Shown here piece by piece: positions 1 through 10,032 of a stretch of DNA of 39,813 bases. This DNA is from Cladosporium sp. IMV 00045. Its lineage: Eukaryota > Ascomycota > Dothideomycetes > Cladosporiales > Cladosporiaceae. Location: NCBI GenBank assembly GCA_001931905.2, contig MSJI02000343.1:1-39813 (forward strand). Direction: 5' to 3'. The translations under genes were made by a program, and so were the position numbers. Positions within the stretch are counted from its first letter, which is position 1. Every line of letters starts with the position of its first letter. The notes under the pieces were generated by a model. The model had not been told where the DNA came from. It saw only the letters and a program-made list of their open reading frames with translations, and searched no databases.

Positions 1-415
1 AATACGCTTTTTTAGGCCTATACGCTTTCGTATACGTACTAGCCTACGTGCGTTAGTCTTAAAGCCGTCTAGTACTAAGATAGCTACGGTCTCGGTATCC
101 GTAAGGCGAAGATTAGAGTATGCGTTTAAGATAATAGCGCGAAGTTATAGCGAGTCCTTAATAAAAAGGCGAGACGATAGTCCTATCTCTTTTATCTTGC
201 GTTTAAACGTTCGAACGGTAAGAGGCATACTAGTAGCCTCTTCGATATAAATACGTATCTAATTATAGGTCTAACTAACGGCTTACTAATCGCGTATCTA
301 ATCTACCTACGCGTCGAGATAAATACGTAGGCGGCCTACGTGCCTTTTTTAGTGTTCTTCTATTACGTAAACGAGGTAATATATATTCTTAGGGGCTATT
401 ACTATTAAAAATAAT
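1..415. repeat. RIP-mutated, TpA-rich repeat remnant
   Basis: Bases 1-350 contain almost no CpA or TpG. I count four TG and one CA, while TpA is very frequent (tacgta, ctatc, taatc strings). This is the product pattern of repeat-induced point mutation, which in ascomycetes converts C to T mainly at CpA in duplicated DNA. CpG is still common, so this is not methyl-CpG decay. No coding frame survives and I cannot identify the parent element. Composition becomes normal over about 350-420, which may be the edge of the old repeat. Confidence 0.8.
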
Positions 416-1139
416 GGAATATAGTGTGTTTTGATATAAATAAGCCTAAATTTGGATTTTGGCACTATGGTAAAACTCAGGAAATCTGTAATTTTGGCAC
501 TTTTGTACATATGGCCGACCCTTGTCCGCAAGACGGGGATATCCCGCGGCTGGAACATCTGGCTCTGCAACTGAATGTGCGTTCGGCGCCTCGCTCGAAT
601 GTGAAGATGACATGATTTTGGGGAGGAGAAGTGAGCATGCCGTCTATCCGTGAAAGGGAGGATATCTATGTGAATGCAATGCGACGGCGCTACTCAAGCG
701 AGCTGAGATGCACCCCAGCAGATCTGCACGAACATGAGCTGGCACTGCGCAATCGTATATAATTAGCCGAGCCTGGCCTCTGAGGTGCAGAAAACTTGCA
801 GATTGGGCCGTCAAGTGAAGGCTGAGCGCTTATAAACAAAAGCCCCATGATTTCCGTACTTGTGCTTGGTATACTGATTTGCGCTTCCTTTCATCAAGTC
901 CCGCCTACCTTTGTCTGTAGACGCTCTTGCGCAGACATTATGGCACCGCAACAGACTCCTTTCGTCAAGATCTTAGCAGGCCAGGCTGTGACTCAAGGGA
1001 TGATCCAATGTCTCGTCATGACGATCGATCTAGCAGTGAAAGCCATCAGCGTACCTGCTATCTACAAAGGCGTAACATTGAGGTAAAACGCAGAAGATGA
1101 TTTGGACCAACAATCGCTAATATAGACAGGGGCATCAGT
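416..1139. other. Spacer between RIP block and retropepsin-like frame
   Basis: Base composition is ordinary. A short open frame on + at 847-1086 begins with a hydrophobic stretch but matches nothing I know and has no supporting neighbour, so it is not called. The spacer could include decayed 5' sequence of the retropepsin-like element that follows, but no gag-like motif is visible. Confidence 0.4.
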
Positions 1140-2159
1140 TTGGACAAAAGTATCGCGTTCGCCAGAGACAGCACATCACCAGCGGTCACATACCTCAGTT
1201 CGCCGGACTACTTGCTCCACTCGCTCACCCAACAGAACGCCGACCGCAACAAGATCAGAGAGATATTGGAGAAGTTGGAAAGAGAAAACGCGACGTTGCA
1301 GGCCCCAAAATACGAGAAAACATCTCAAGATGCTACAGTCGAAGACTTCCAGTGGCACGCAACAATTGTGCGTCCGGAAGCAAAGGACGTACGGGTTATG
1401 GTGCAACTCGATACGGGAAGTGTGGACAGCTTTGTCTCCGAGAAAATTGTCAGAAAGGCTCAGATGCAAAGGCTGCCAGATGCATCGAACAGCCTATACA
1501 TGACTCTGAATGGTGAGACTATTGAGGCAAGGGATCAGGTGTGGGTCGAATGGTATGCGATCAACCAAGCTGTGACACGATAGACCAGGTGTTACGTGAT
1601 GCCAAACTTGCCGGTCGATATGTTGATCGGGAGAACCCACATTGTCGAGTACAACATATTGGCCATCAACCGCGCGAAAGCCGCCTTCATTGCGGTACCC
1701 GACGCTTCCAAGAGTATGTCAGTCACTGCCCTCATGGATTCAATTGCTGATCTGTGTGCAGAGGCCAAGAACAATGCCGAAGCCAATGCTTGTACGCAAG
1801 ATGAAGTGGCGAAGAAAGCAGAGCGACAACATATGGAAGAGCTCAGGACAAAGTTGAAACCTCCGGTGCCAGCCAAACCCAAAGAGCTCCAGCAGGTAAA
1901 AACAGCTTGGCAAGATTGGACGTCATCATCCACATCGGAGACAAGTTCACTCGCTGGACGACCACTGCCGACAAAGGCAAAATCAGATGGACCAGGGGAT
2001 ATTCTCACCTGTCCACCGCCAAAACTTTCAGCGAAGTCACGCCCGGACGTTCTAGGCTATATGCGAACCCAATCAGAAGAGATAGGTGCCAACGTCGGCG
2101 CCAAAGCTAAGAGTATCAAATCCTCTCTTTTATCCTTCAAAGAGAAGAGAAGCACGTGA
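1140..2159 (+). pseudogene. Retropepsin-like aspartic protease domain protein, interrupted by one stop
   Basis: One reading frame runs from 1140 to 2159 with a single in-frame TAG at 1581-1583. The first half has a helical segment (roughly residues 30-60) and then a retropepsin core: the active-site block MVQLDTGSVDSFVS with D-T-G-S, and a later TLNGETIE strand. After the TAG the same frame continues with LPVDMLIGRTHI, the conserved C-terminal (L/I)-G-R block of retropepsins. A Lys/Ala-rich tail with no known domain follows. The two halves of one fold therefore sit on either side of the stop. A 31-bp GT-AG interval would remove the stop, but that is shorter than normal fungal introns. No reverse transcriptase, integrase or long terminal repeat is seen nearby. 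It could be a transposon fragment or a dead cellular retropepsin gene. The first base of the frame is not ATG, so the true start is unknown. Confidence 0.55.
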
Positions 2160-2806
2160 AGGCGATCGTCTGTGTCAGCTCAGCCGTCGAAGAGCTGAGG
2201 CTGAGTTTGGGTGGATTGGCTGTGCCAATTTGCTGTTTCATCGCCTCAGGAGAACAGAAAGCGTCAGTAATTTGGTTTTCGGATTGTGTAACAGTATCTC
2301 TAATGATTTGATGCCATGGCGGTCATGTGAAGACAGTTTGAGGAACTCATGCGAGTGAAAAAGAAGTTGCTAAACACCAGGAGACACGAGATGCGGTTGA
2401 AGTCTTTTGGAGGCTGCAGCCCGTGCGTACGATAAGACGAGCTCTAGAAGCTTGCTAAAGTAGATGCAACGAGATTATATTCCACTGACTTACGGCGATG
2501 CACAGCGTGCACAGAATTGAAGCTCTTGTCGATCGTTTCGTGGGTCTTGAGCGGTGAACAACATTGTATCCGCGCCATCTGAATCACCTAGAATCTGCAA
2601 AACCTCAAGGGATGCACGTCATGTGCCTGTATGCAGAATTACTTCAAGGAATAATTGAGAGATGCGAGCTCAGCTTGCGGAGATGTCGCCCCATGCTATT
2701 GATTTGATGAACACAATCTCGGCTTGTTCCAAGATGCTTCGAGAGGCATGAGAGTACGGGGATCAGGGTCGCATCGTGGGATAGCCTGAGTAGTCCGAAC
2801 TCAAGC
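2160..2806. other. Spacer, no gene recognised
   Basis: Between the end of the retropepsin-like frame and the 3' end of the F-box pseudogene I see only short frames in all six readings, no repeat unit, and composition similar to the flanks. Confidence 0.4.
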
Positions 2807-4415
2807 TTAAATTTGCCTTCGATACCTGACTATCTCCAGCAGCTCGTCGAAAGCCTTCTGGTCTTCCTCCCAGCAATCAGGATACCAAGGCCGTGGTTAT
2901 ACATATTCTGTATTCAAGCCGCCAAAATAAGGCTTGTCATCACCTTTTGAAGCCTGGACTTGGCCCTCACCGATCCATCCTGCCGAGAAAAAGATGCAGT
3001 ATCCATTCCACTTGTACACTCCCTTGTCTTTGGGCGCCTCTGCCCAAGAATGAAGATGAGTCGTCATTCTGAGCCCTCGTAGGAACGGGAGACCGGCTTT
3101 GAACCTCCTGAGCTAGCTATGCCACCGCCCTTCGTATGCCCAGTGATTGAGGCGTTTGTCCGCAATTTCGTGTTTCCACGACCGTTGCCCGAGATCAAAT
3201 ACCGGATAATTCTCATCATCCAGGGTATGTCCAATCCAGGTGGCGTGGACTATAGGACAATCGTTCAATGTCAGCGAGCTTAGCGTCTCACCATGTGAAA
3301 GGATCCACTCAAACTGCCAGTCGTGCGTAAAGCTCATCTCACCAAGCACGAGGCTTCGAAGTTTTGGAAAATGCAAGCCGCGGAGATCGCATTCCGGGAC
3401 GTAGCCCCAAGCCGACTGAGCGGTCAGTTCTAGATGTCGTAGTCGGTCTTGAAGAGGCTCCAACCAGTATTTTTGCAGATCTCGACCAAAGAAAACATGT
3501 TGCTCAGGTATTTCTATGTTTCGACAGATATCATCGTCGATCTCCTGGGTCTCTCTCCATGAAGTGATAGAGAGCTCCAGGCCTCGGAGGCGCGACGTGA
3601 CAGCCTTGAAATCATCGCACGTGGCAAGGTCAGAATCTACGACGTCTTGCATATATTCAACACGAAGGCTGCTCAAGTTAGAGGCAGGATGGCTTGGATG
3701 ATTTAGTCCTCTTAAGATTTCTCGCAAGATCTTTGTGCGGTACTCCAGAGACTCAGGTGCTTCTGAATCTTCTGGATCCAGTGATGTCTCATGGACCTAT
3801 TTGAGTTTGCCCATGTCAGTAAAAGGGTTGCACTGCGGGAAAGGAGGGAAGAATGATCCGTGCCGTCGACATACAAGATCGGTGTGTTTCAACGTCACTC
3901 GACGTAAGTTCTTGAAGCGCCCAATCTCGTGGATGGCTCGTTTGAAGAACACAGAAAGCTCTTTCTCCGTTTCTGCGAAAGATTCATCGTCATCTTCATT
4001 GTCATCGTCGTCACCTCTCCTTCCGCATCGGAATCCTCGTCTTCGTTTTCTCCGTCAAAATCAGATTCGAAAACTTTCGAGGGCTTGAGGATCTCAACGA
4101 GGGGCTCGCCACAGTCATTGTCATCCAATGCTTCAATTTTCCAACAAGGATTCGGATCCTCCCACGGATCTCTACTGTAGCCATCTTCCCACGTGTGGGG
4201 CCTGATGTAAATCTCGATGACGAGCAGCGACAACTTGTCGTCTTTCAGAACCGACGGTGCTTTCTTGGCGCTGCCGGGAGTCGGAAGCAAATGTATCTTG
4301 CGGAAGAGTTGCGGTGCGAACTAAAGGGAAAACGCTTGCATGTCAAGCGCACAGATTTGACATCCGTCGTAGAGCAACACTGGCTCAAAAGCTCGTCAGG
4401 CAGGTCGAATAAAAT
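2807..4415 (-). pseudogene. Decayed F-box / LRR-like protein gene
   Basis: Read on the minus strand. An F-box core LPDELLSQCCSTTDVKSVRL-TCKRF lies at about 4412-4337. It is followed by LFRKIHLLPTP (about 4310-4275) in a frame shifted by one base, an acidic low-complexity linker around 4020-3985 across which the frame shifts again, and then the block RAIHEIGRFKNLRR. A plausible 78-bp intron (GTATGT...TACTGAC...TAG) lies at 3797-3874. The C-terminal LRR-like part (HLELTAQSAWGYVPE, LRSLVLGEMSF, SLTLNDCPI) runs to a TAG at 3113-3115. The same frame then continues with LRRFKAGLPFLRGL to a TAA at 2897-2899, and beyond it with WYPDCWEEDQKAFDELL to a final TAA at 2807. No in-frame ATG precedes the F-box. 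Two stops, two frame changes and a missing start make a pseudogene most likely. Intact members of this family would be substrate adaptors for SCF ubiquitin ligases. Confidence 0.65.
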
Positions 4416-4573
4416 ATGAACAGTGTTGTGGGTTTGGTGAAAATCGAAGACTGGGAGAACCGCGTGTTTCTTACATGTTGCCTTGCTGCGAGTCGTGACC
4501 TAGAAAAATATTGGCCGCCAGGACTAGATTGGTGATCTAAGTATACATCTAGAATGAAATGGTTAGCATGCAT

Positions 4574-7235
4574 TCAAACAAAAATCAAGACGATGTCTGC
4601 ACTTACCACGTTCATGAACCACAGCGAAGCAAGCACCAACACCGCCTTACCCTTGACCGTCCGCGGCCAAAAGGCTCCCATACGCTGCAGCAAACCTGGC
4701 CTCCGCGAGGCGGGCACGACGTCCTTTTCTGAGGCTTCTTCCTGACTGTCGGCGGTAACATTCTCCCCCGCCAGCAACCCCATCTCGACGGTAGAAGTCG
4801 ACGCAACGCGGGCTTTGTGCCTCGTCTGCTGACTCGGCAGTGCCGCACTAGGCTCTTTCTCCCCATCCTCCTCACGAAGAAACCAATTCGCAATCACGCC
4901 CGTGGCGTTTCCAATGACACAGCAAGCGATGAGATACAGCGGCGTGATGACCACCAAGTCCCTCCAGCGATCGTTGACGAGCGTGCCGTCGCCGTAGAGG
5001 ATTCCCGTGCGCAGGACAGATTCCTGGTCGCCCGCGAGCCAGATGTGGTTCTGCATCGTGTACATTTCGCCCGAGTAGGTGCCGAGCCAGGCGAAAGCGG
5101 CCGAGTGGTAGTTGCGCAGAGTGGGCGTGGCGTTGCGGAGTACAATGAAAGCCAGCACGGGGATGGGGCCGATGAGCGATTGCCACGAAGCCCATTCGCG
5201 GGAGCTGTGTATGGTTTGGTTGGTCCAGTACCAGAAGTATGCAAAGGTGAGGGCCGAAAGGAGGATGGTGGTGTATTTTAAGATGGGGAAGAAGCGGCGG
5301 AAGGTTTGCGTGAAGTTGCTTTGGCGCTGGTCGTTGTAGAGAACGTCTTTGAGCCAGAGGTAGAGGACTGCCGCAAGCATGCCTACGTAGACGATATACT
5401 CGTCGATCTTGACGCGGTAGTCGAAGAACGCGCGGGCATCGAAGGACATCTTGAATACGAGCGCGAAGAGGCGAACGGATGTCTCTGGTAGGTCTTTGGT
5501 GGTGATGAAGGTTCGCACGAATGTTGCTGAGGCGATGATCTTGCCAATGAGGAGAGCTTTGTTCTTGTTCAGGCTCGGGGCGATGGCCATCGTGGCATAG
5601 ACAACAAGGAACCAGAAGGTGGAAAGAGGCATGTAGTAGTACAGCAGCCAGCGTGTACGCATCACATAGGCTAGCGTGACCGGCAAAAGATTCGTGCGGA
5701 TCATGACATTTGCAACTCGGCGGAAAGAGTAATCTTTCTTCTGTAAGAAATACAGGGTGTGTCCAAATCCTGTCAGGAAGAGGTACGAGGAAACCGCGAG
5801 GCGAATGATTTCCCAGAACCAAAGCGCCTTCCAGGCCTTGTTATAATGATAGGTAATGATGAGAGCCTGCATCCATCCCTTCCATTCGTTTGTTTGATCT
5901 CTTGACAGGAACGGTTGCGCGGGTGGCTTCTCGCCCAGTCCAGGTTTCTTAAGAGGTTTGCTCCGACGTATCGATACCAGTCCGATGAGCATGATCACGA
6001 AGATCATGCCATAGAGGTTGTGGTCCACGAGCTCCAATCTCTTGACTTGCTCGAAAAGGTGCGTGCGGTCCGAGGCGTATTGCAACGCGATCATCGCGGT
6101 GAACCCGGCAAATCCGCGGATGACTGGTCTCCTCGTATCGCTCAGAATCGGCAATACAAGGTCGATCAGAACGATCGAAGGTAAAACGGCAAGACTCATT
6201 ATCAGGAACGTCGTCTGCACCCAGTTGGGCGACCTCCAGTTGGCGCAACACGTCCTGGTGTTGGGAAAGCGGCCTCTAGCGGCAAGTTTGGCATTACATC
6301 GCAGCGCAAGGATGACTTCGGTTTGCTGTCGAGATACCTCGTCTGTTACTGCTGGTCCGTCCTTGATCAACTTATCTCTGCGGTCTGCGGTCATTTGGGG
6401 AAAAGTCCAGAGTACGTCGATTGCACCCTCGTCGTAGCGCTGCTTGAGGTGACCGTTGAGTTCTCGATAAACGTTAAGTTTGGGATCCGTCTCTGGCGTG
6501 TCGCTCCATGGTTGTTGAACTGGTGCGAACAGAAGAAGATCGCCAATCCCGCCCTTCCCCGACAAAGGTCTTTGCGGTGTCCTCACCCGACTGTCTTCTG
6601 AGTGGGCAATACCAGCAATTCGATCAATGGCACCAGCGTATCTCTCGACGGCGCCTTCCTGGGCATGCCTCCTGCCGGTACCAATTACAACCAAGGCAGG
6701 ACTCTCGGGTAACTGGTCGCGATAGGCCTCAAGAGTATCGATCAGCCCATACCTTTCCAACTCCGGATCGTTAATATACCAAAGATCCAGGTTGGGGCTA
6801 GAATAGTGTAGATCAGTTCCCAACGGCCCAGTCCTGTGCATGTTTCCATCCACTGCTTCGGCAATGGACCAGTAGATGCCTTGCATTGACTCGTCTCCGG
6901 CCAGAACTATCCGTCGACCATGGAAGCAGGAGTTGATATCGTTGAAGCTGTAAGGCTGAGAAACACAACCTGGTGCCAGCCAGGTGTGCGAATGGTACCA
7001 TTCACCCTCCGTCATGAGGGCTTTGCATTTGTGCGGGTCGTCGCTCTCTGAAGTTGATTCCAAGTCAGTACTATTTCATGATGGTAGCAGTGGCCAAACG
7101 TTGTAGGCTAGATCACCTACCAAGGACAACTTGGCGAAATAATAGCGCCAAAAGAAGAGCTACTACGTAGCTTCCGGCTCCTTCGGCGACAGAAGGAAGC
7201 CTCCACCATGTTGATTTTCGGGCCATAGCCTCCAT
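4574..7235 (-). CDS. Cas1/CASD1-family membrane O-acyltransferase-like protein (2 exons, about 862 aa)
   Basis: Exon 1 is 7121-7235, and exon 2 is 4574-7047. The 73-bp intron 7048-7120 has GTAGGT, TACTGAC and CAG. Exon 1 gives a signal-anchor helix (SYVVALLLALLFRQVVLG). A luminal PC-esterase/GDSL-like domain (residues about 40-290, starting DPHKCKALM) is followed by a polytopic Cas1 acyltransferase domain (about 310-780) with many hydrophobic segments, and a cytosolic tail. Family members, such as Cryptococcus Cas1 (capsule glucuronoxylomannan O-acetylation) and human CASD1 (sialate O-acetylation), act in the Golgi on surface glycans. The nucleophile block reads G-D-E-S at residues 89-92, with Glu where the family has Ser. 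The expected D-G-x-H reads D-G-P-A at 268-271, so the catalytic His is absent. The fold is clear but activity is doubtful. The start was set at the first ATG before the helix; an alternative ATG lies at 7226. Confidence 0.85.
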
Positions 7236-8266
7236 CGCCGGCTGCGAGAACGAACGTTTGAAGAAGCACCAGACTACTCGAAAGGGCAAGAAGAAGGGAA
7301 GAGGCAAAATAATAAAGTAGCAAACAAAACTCAAAGCAAACAGAAAAGCATGGAGCCCAACACGGCTGAGAGAGCTCACGCGAGAACGAACTGTATCATG
7401 CCACACGAGCGGCCTCAAATCTTCTGGGGAACGAACGGAAGGGAAGTAGATGAAGTCAGCACGAAACTCTACTCCGGTGTAGAGTAGCAGAAACAGAGTT
7501 GAAAAGTTCCAGCCCTACGTTCTGATCTCCGCGCAGATTATCCCATTTGTTTGCCCCCCGTGGGTCCTACACAAACAAAAATAAGGGCGCCCGAACAGTT
7601 TCCCCATGCTGGTCGAGCGCAAGTCGCGGAAAGAGAACGTCACAGACCTGGCACCGCCTGGTCAGGGCATTCCTTTGGGCAACCGGTCTCCATGAACTTG
7701 CAGGCAGGACGCGCAACATGCCAGCATGCGCCGTTGAGGTGATGAAATGCCCAGACTACGAATGCCGCTAGGCCATGGGCTAGGAGTCCGGGCTGGCCGA
7801 ATCAGACGTGCTTGACACTGGACATCCACGACATCTTCCAGCTCAGGCAGACCGTGGAGCTGAAAAGGTCAGACGCGCGCGTGGGCTGATACCAGGGTTG
7901 GTCAAATTCTTTTCCGAGTTCTGGGAAGTGGACATGTTGCACGTAGACGAGGACGATATGCTTGCTCGGGTGTTGCGAGCCAGCGATGTCTCCGAAATAG
8001 TGCAAAGCCCTAGCGTGGCGCTCGGGGCCGACAAGACAAGCCATTTGTTCGATCTAAGCGAATCAAGAGAATCAGGATGAAACAAGGCTATGTTGCATGG
8101 ATGGCGATGTCGTGATTGTGGGATGTCAGACATAAGGTGAAAAGCTGATAGCGGAAATTAATGGGAAGTCGGAAGGATATCTGTCCTTTTTCGTGTAGTC
8201 TTTGTCATCATATTCATGCAACTAAGTATCGCAAATATTGCTACATAAATCACGCTCGATCCTTGA
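7236..8266. other. Intergenic: 5' flank of Cas1-like gene and 3' flank of oxygenase gene
   Basis: About 1 kb. Overlapping short frames exist on both strands at 7547-7771 and 7802-8133, but none resembles a known protein or shows splice continuity. I see no RNA gene or repeat. The part near 7236-7500 should hold the Cas1-like gene's promoter, and the part near 8100-8266 the 3' UTR of the oxygenase gene. Confidence 0.4.
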
Positions 8267-9250
8267 CTAATCGTAAAATACCAAGCATCTTACTTCAATA
8301 CTCTGCCTTCCAGGCGCACCCTCCGGAGTATTAGGGTCAATGAAAGCAGTATGCGGCGTACGCACAGCCAAGCCCTTCTTGCCATTAGGCATGCCCTCAC
8401 CCCAGGAGTCAAAGCACTTCAATAACATCACCTCGTCCGGTGTCATGTCCTTCATGTAATAGAACTTGTGCTGATCACTCGCGGCCACGCCTAAAGTCTC
8501 ACCGCGCACCTCGTAGCCCTCCGTTGAAAACCAGTTCTGCTCGTCAGGCAGCTTCTCTTTGCCACGGTCATCGTCATCCATGGCGCTGTCGCGCTTGGGA
8601 TACATGAGGTCCACCGGAATGAAATCGGAAGGCGAGGTAGAGCGCCAGTCAATGACAGCAAGCGGAGTGTCGGATGCTGGGTTCTCGATGGGACGCCATA
8701 CGTTTATGATTTGATAACGGCCTTTCAGCAGCTCTTCTGCCTCGTCGTGAGGGAGGTGGCGACGAACGCGCACTTCGGCTGCGGCGGGCGTCTGGTCAAC
8801 GTGGACTTGCTGGACTGGCTGACGCGGGGAGTCCTTGTTCCTTCGTCGAATGGTGTGGTCGAAGATGAACACTTTCTTGACTCCAGGGAGGCGTTGGCGG
8901 AGCATGTTCTCAACTTCCTGGTAGTAGCCATCACGCACTGCCGCATCGTCCGTGAACAGTTTCTCTTTGGCTGGAGTGTTGTATACCGCGAAGCCTGAGT
9001 TGTCTGTCGTAAAATTGTCGGCATCATCACGGATGTTGTGAACGCTCCTCTGGTGGTCCTTCATCTGGAAGGACATCCCAGGCCCATCGACCTTGCTCCA
9101 TGGCTTCTCGGAGATACTCGTCGAGGGATCGATGTGCTTGAAAGTGGAAGTCGTCATTGTTGCAAGTTGAGGTGTTGAGAGCTTGACAGGAAATTGAGTC
9201 TTCGTGAGTATGTGGCGAGAAATGCGGGGTGTCACTGCTCTTGTGAGCAT
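8267..9250 (-). CDS. CmcJ/AsaB/NvfI-type non-heme iron oxygenase (GA4-desaturase-like), 327 aa
   Basis: A single-exon gene. It has the family's marks in order: FAVYNTPAKEKLFTDD, then VFIFDHTIRRR, the iron-ligand H-x-D in HVDQTPAAAEVRVRRHLP, INVWRPI, PLAVIDWRS, YYMKDMTPDEVMLLKCFDS, a second His in RTPHTAFIDP, and the terminal RQSIEVRCLVFYD. These fit the fungal Fe(II)/2-oxoglutarate-dependent enzymes related to AsaB, NvfI and cephamycin CmcJ, which hydroxylate, desaturate or rearrange small molecules. The substrate cannot be read from sequence. The first 31 residues before a second Met (codon at 9157) are Arg/Ser/Thr-rich with few acids and could be a mitochondrial presequence. If the second Met is used the protein is cytosolic. 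The gene lies next to the lam genes and could act in the same catabolic route, or in an unrelated secondary pathway. Confidence 0.8.
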   Translation of the reverse strand: MLTRAVTPRISRHILTKTQFPVKLSTPQLATMTTSTFKHIDPSTSISEKPWSKVDGPGMSFQMKDHQRSVHNIRDDADNFTTDNSGFAVYNTPAKEKLFTDDAAVRDGYYQEVENMLRQRLPGVKKVFIFDHTIRRRNKDSPRQPVQQVHVDQTPAAAEVRVRRHLPHDEAEELLKGRYQIINVWRPIENPASDTPLAVIDWRSTSPSDFIPVDLMYPKRDSAMDDDDRGKEKLPDEQNWFSTEGYEVRGETLGVAASDQHKFYYMKDMTPDEVMLLKCFDSWGEGMPNGKKGLAVRTPHTAFIDPNTPEGAPGRQSIEVRCLVFYD

Positions 9251-10032
9251 GTGTGTTGAAGGTATGTGAGTGAGGGGAAGAGTCTAGATCTGCGGGTGGA
9301 CGGAGAGTTTGCAATAGAAAGAGTCAGAGTTAGTTGGCATTCCTTCGCTTCGAGCATGGGACGGCCATTATATAATGTATTCTATTCCGTCATGCTTAAC
9401 AATCACCCAGCCTTGTTCACGAACGAGCCCTTTGCTGATGTGATCCTTTCCGAGCTATCCGCGGCCTTCGTCCGGCTGGAAAAGCATCATGCAAAGGTGA
9501 GAGATGCGGGGTTCATTTCCATCATATTTCCGCACATTGAATGGTTTGTTATTAATCCGTACGCCTTGAATCGTCACCACGTGCATCTTCAGTTGAAGAT
9601 GAACAAGTGCTATATCAAGAATGACGTATTCCAGAGCAGGCATGCCATGAGTTATTTCATTCTAAGGATTGTCATGGAACCAAAGGCAGCATAGCACACC
9701 TCGGACGATGGGATGAACGCAGAGAACACAATAAGTGGTTAGCTTGACGAAACATACTGAGGAGGTTTCTGGACAAAGCTGGATAACATACACAGAGAAA
9801 ACCTCGGGAGGAAACGGGTCTTCGAGATGTTATTGTAACAAGTCTGTTAATAAGACTGAAGAACGCGATTGCGAGTGGAAGAGCTCGGCAGTCACTAGAG
9901 CGTTCATGTGACAGTATCCTATATATTCCGTGTCAATCCCCGTCATCTCACGGGCGGTTCTCGACTTACAATCATTCCTAGCTCATCACATCATCTACCA
10001 CCACAAACTCCTCCTCTGAATCCAAGTCCAAC
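9251..10032. other. Divergent promoter region between oxygenase and barrel-protein genes
   Basis: The oxygenase gene (-) and the barrel-protein gene (+) diverge from this 782-bp spacer. An open frame on + at 9266-9694 has ordinary composition but no recognisable domain and is not called. The last 100 bases are pyrimidine/CA-rich (tcatcacatcatctaccaccac), typical of a fungal 5' leader. Confidence 0.45.

Noticed and set aside
847..1086. 79-codon frame with a hydrophobic, signal-like start
   Set aside because: Too short, unrecognised, and located beside decayed sequence.
1541..1583. A GT-AG intron removing the TAG at 1581
   Set aside because: The best interval is only 31 bp, below the usual minimum for fungal introns; a longer one would delete conserved retropepsin sequence.
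4872..5822. 316-codon open frame on the minus strand inside the Cas1-like gene
   Set aside because: It is on the same strand but in another frame of a gene whose own frame encodes recognisable membrane segments. The alternative is His/Pro/Arg-rich shadow sequence.
9266..9694. 142-codon plus-strand frame between oxygenase and barrel genes
   Set aside because: No domain features or splice partner, and it overlaps the promoter of the oxygenase gene. It could be real but cannot be supported.
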